DNA from: an uncultured Pelagibacteraceae bacterium
GTDB taxonomy: Bacteria > Pseudomonadota > Alphaproteobacteria > Pelagibacterales > Pelagibacteraceae
NCBI GenBank assembly: GCA_902584015.1
Contig: CACHYG010000003.1
Span: forward strand, 1-63,463
DNA: 63,463 nucleotides
Reading direction: 5' to 3'
Position 1 is the stretch's first letter; each line of letters begins with the position of its first letter. A program made the position numbers and the translations under genes. Below are positions 62,026 through 63,463 of this stretch, one piece after another. The notes below the pieces were generated by a model that saw only the letters and a program-made list of their open reading frames with translations, had not been told where the DNA came from and ran no database searches.

Positions 62026-62887
62026 AAAAGGTATAATATTATCAGGTGGGATGGGAACAAGAATGAGTCCGCTTACAAAAGCGGTAAATAAACAATTGCT
62101 TCCAATTTACGATAAACCCTTAATTTTTTACCCACTCTCGATTTTAATGTTAGCAAAAATAAAAGACATATTAATCATTGTTAACAAAGGACAACTGTCG
62201 CAATATAAGAAATTAATTCCAAATGGTGATAACTTTGGAGTAAATATAACATATAAAGAACAACACTCTCCTAGAGGTTTGCCAGATGCCTTCATATTAG
62301 GACAAAAATTTATTGGAAAAGATAATGTTGCATTAATTCTTGGGGATAATTTTTTTTATGGCCAAAATTTAACTAAACAATTATTAAATTCTATAAAATT
62401 AAAAAAAGGTGCAAAAATAATTTTACATAAAGTAAATAAACCAGAACGTTACGGAGTTGCTAAAATTGATAAAAGAAAAAAGGTTATTAATATAAAAGAA
62501 AAACCGAAAAAATTTCTATCAAATCTTGCGATAACTGGTTTGTATTTTTTTGATAATAATGTCGTAAATTATGCAAAAAAACTTAAACCATCAAAAAGAA
62601 AAGAATTAGAAATTGTTGATTTAATAAATAAATATAAAAAAAAAAAAAAATTAACTGCAGATTTAATAGGTAGAGGTGGAGCATGGTTAGATTCTGGTTC
62701 CATTGATGATTTCTACAAAACCAGTTCTTTTGTATCTGCTATAGAAAATAGGCAGGGTTTTAAGATTGGATGTTTAGAGGAAATAGCTTTAAACAATAAA
62801 TGGATTTCCACAAAACAGATTAAAAACGCTATACAGTTTTATGGAAATTGTGAATATTCAGATTATTTAAAAAAATTGATTGATTAA
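62018..62887 (+). CDS. rmlA: Glucose-1-phosphate thymidylyltransferase
   Basis: A 289-residue nucleotidyltransferase. GIILSGGMGTRMSPLTKAVN is the nucleotide loop, LPIYDKPLIFYPLS and LILGDNFFYGQ (metal Asp) follow, and RGGAWLDSGSIDDFY is the usual C-terminal site. It forms dTDP-glucose. The start is GTG, inside the rmlB end; no ATG is available before the conserved loop. A 15-base poly(A) run encodes five Lys near residue 208. The stop is directly followed by the 3' end of the convergent tRNA. Confidence 0.92.
   Translation: MIKKGIILSGGMGTRMSPLTKAVNKQLLPIYDKPLIFYPLSILMLAKIKDILIIVNKGQLSQYKKLIPNGDNFGVNITYKEQHSPRGLPDAFILGQKFIGKDNVALILGDNFFYGQNLTKQLLNSIKLKKGAKIILHKVNKPERYGVAKIDKRKKVINIKEKPKKFLSNLAITGLYFFDNNVVNYAKKLKPSKRKELEIVDLINKYKKKKKLTADLIGRGGAWLDSGSIDDFYKTSSFVSAIENRQGFKIGCLEEIALNNKWISTKQIKNAIQFYGNCEYSDYLKKLID
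62636..62650 (+). repeat. 15-base poly(A) tract inside rmlA
   Basis: Fifteen consecutive A residues encode Lys-Lys-Lys-Lys-Lys in frame. Runs this long are prone to slippage in replication, transcription and translation, and to length errors in sequencing. Confidence 0.9.
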
Positions 62888-62964
62888 TGGTAGCGGGAAG
62901 TGGGATCGAACCACTGACCTCGGGCTTATGAGTCCCGCGCTCTAACCAACTGAGCTACCCCGCC
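62888..62964 (-). tRNA. tRNA with CAU anticodon, probably elongator tRNA-Met
   Basis: A 77-base cloverleaf with encoded CCA. Acceptor GGCGGGG pairs with TCCCGCT, the D arm is GCTC/GAGC, the T arm is AGTGG/CCACT around TTCGATC, and the loop CTCATAA gives anticodon CAU (plus-strand 62928-62930). It lacks the initiator's C1-A72 mismatch and GGG/CCC anticodon stem pairs. Odd points are G1-U72, G7-U66 and an A31-G39 mismatch. tRNA-Ile2 with a lysidine-modified CAU is a less likely alternative. Confidence 0.92.
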
Positions 62965-63018
62965 ATTAAATTCACGTTGATATATACTACTTATTTTTTT
63001 TCTTTCAAACAAGAAATA

Positions 63019-63426
63019 CTAAAAATTAATATTAAATTTAGAAGGTTTCCAATCCTTTGGTGCTAACTCCAAATCTTCAAACTCAAATGCTGGAGCAACA
63101 GTGCATCCAATTAAACTAAATAAACCTGAAGGTTTCATTGCAAACCAAGTATTTTTCTCGATATTAAATATAAAATTATTTTTTGAACCAATTTCATTAG
63201 TTTGAAAATCCTCTCCATTTTTTGAAGTATATACAATTAAGGGACTACCTAAATAGAAATGTAATGTTTCATTTTTGGTTATTCTATGCCAATGAGAATG
63301 TTGATGGCCTTCTAGCAGAAAATAAATTTGACTTACATCTTTAGTTCTTAATACTTCTACATAATACCCACCCTCAGGATGGGGTATCATTTTATGAAAC
63401 TCAATAATAGATTTTACAATACTCAT
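63019..63426 (-). CDS. DUF985 (cupin_5) family protein
   Basis: A 135-residue cupin. HPEGGYYVEVLRTKD, IYFLLEGHQHSHWHRITKNETLHFYLG (split about 33-59), the W-F-A-M-K-P segment and LFSLIGCTVAPAFEFEDLELA match the DUF985/cupin_5 family. The His residues in SHWHR may bind a metal. Members bind sugar- or nucleotide-like ligands and their activity is mostly unproven. It is separated from the tRNA by 54 bases in which I see no gene. Confidence 0.85.
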   Translation of the reverse strand: MSIVKSIIEFHKMIPHPEGGYYVEVLRTKDVSQIYFLLEGHQHSHWHRITKNETLHFYLGSPLIVYTSKNGEDFQTNEIGSKNNFIFNIEKNTWFAMKPSGLFSLIGCTVAPAFEFEDLELAPKDWKPSKFNINF

Positions 63427-63430
63427 TGGA

Positions 63431-63463
63431 TCAAATTTTACTTAACCATTTTTTATCTTCATC
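63431..63463 (-). CDS. Possible 3' end of a gene running in from the right edge
   Basis: The minus strand is open from the window edge to a TGA at 63431-63433, coding the end D-E-D-K-K-W-L-S-K-I. Residue choice looks gene-like, and the spacing of 4 bases before the cupin start fits the compact style. Ten codons are too few to name it. Confidence 0.35.
   Translation of the reverse strand, partial: DEDKKWLSKI

Noticed and set aside
60100..62887. A horizontally acquired glycan island
   Set aside because: The genes are somewhat more AT-rich, but no integrase, repeats or attachment site is seen at the tRNA, and the difference is small in so AT-rich a genome.

Overview
The window reads as a piece of a streamlined, strongly AT-rich alphaproteobacterial chromosome, most likely a SAR11 (Pelagibacterales) marine bacterium. 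The grounds are the low GC, genes that touch or overlap at almost every junction, no gene-free stretch longer than about 150 bases, alphaproteobacterial versions of housekeeping families (RpoZ, PurSQL, class Ia NrdAB, class II DAHP synthase), and many TRAP/ABC uptake genes with few visible regulators. The assignment is inferred from style and gene content, not from a database match. I see no rRNA, CRISPR array, insertion sequence or prophage; there is one tRNA.

Layout. 1-5.1 kb: the end of a GH13 glycoside phosphorylase, a probable autotransporter with a beta-propeller passenger, a DUF4396/cupredoxin pair and znuA. 5.2-7.5 kb: znuC-znuB-zur plus a small membrane protein, divergent from znuA across two overlapping Zur-type palindromes. 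7.5-8.7 kb: a gamma-glutamylcyclotransferase-like protein and a CinA-type protein. 8.7-16.2 kb: a continuous plus-strand run sfsA-map-purB-purC-purS-purQ-purL-bolA-grxD and a small membrane protein. 16.2-28.5 kb: a continuous minus-strand run (glmU acetyltransferase half, glmS, class II DAHP synthase, nadE, cysS, cimA, a DUF1989 protein, a SpoU-family RNA methyltransferase, rpsD, a GT-C glycosyltransferase). 28.6-33.4 kb: gph, a LysE-type exporter and the methylcitrate-cycle operon prpD-prpB-prpC.

33.4-43.5 kb: nrdAB with a candidate NrdR box pair, a phosphoglucomutase/phosphomannomutase, two tandem TauE permeases, dusA and a TRAP transporter (dctPQM). 43.6-52.9 kb: a class III CoA-transferase, rpoZ, an MFS carrier, a hydroxyisobutyrate-type dehydrogenase, a flavin-type oxidase-fold protein, and glycan or envelope genes (methyltransferase, GT4, GT9, DUF6165). 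52.9-60.1 kb: an amino-acid ABC transporter without its ATPase, then a compact polyamine and methylthioadenosine (MTA) module. The window ends with a GT2, rmlB, rmlA, a CAU-anticodon tRNA and a DUF985 cupin.

The most interesting system is the 55.2-60.1 kb module. A fused SpeD-SpeE would make spermidine and release MTA. MtnP would split MTA to adenine and methylthioribose-1-phosphate, Apt would recover the adenine, MtnA would isomerise the sugar phosphate, and a FucA-like class II aldolase (not an MtnB-like dehydratase) would cleave it to dihydroxyacetone phosphate and an aldehyde. A GFA-family protein of unknown role sits inside the operon. This is the gene logic of the DHAP shunt. Other points worth attention are the hairpins placed between binding-protein and permease genes in both uptake operons, a GlmU reduced to its acetyltransferase half, and a Zur that lacks a usual sensor-site histidine.
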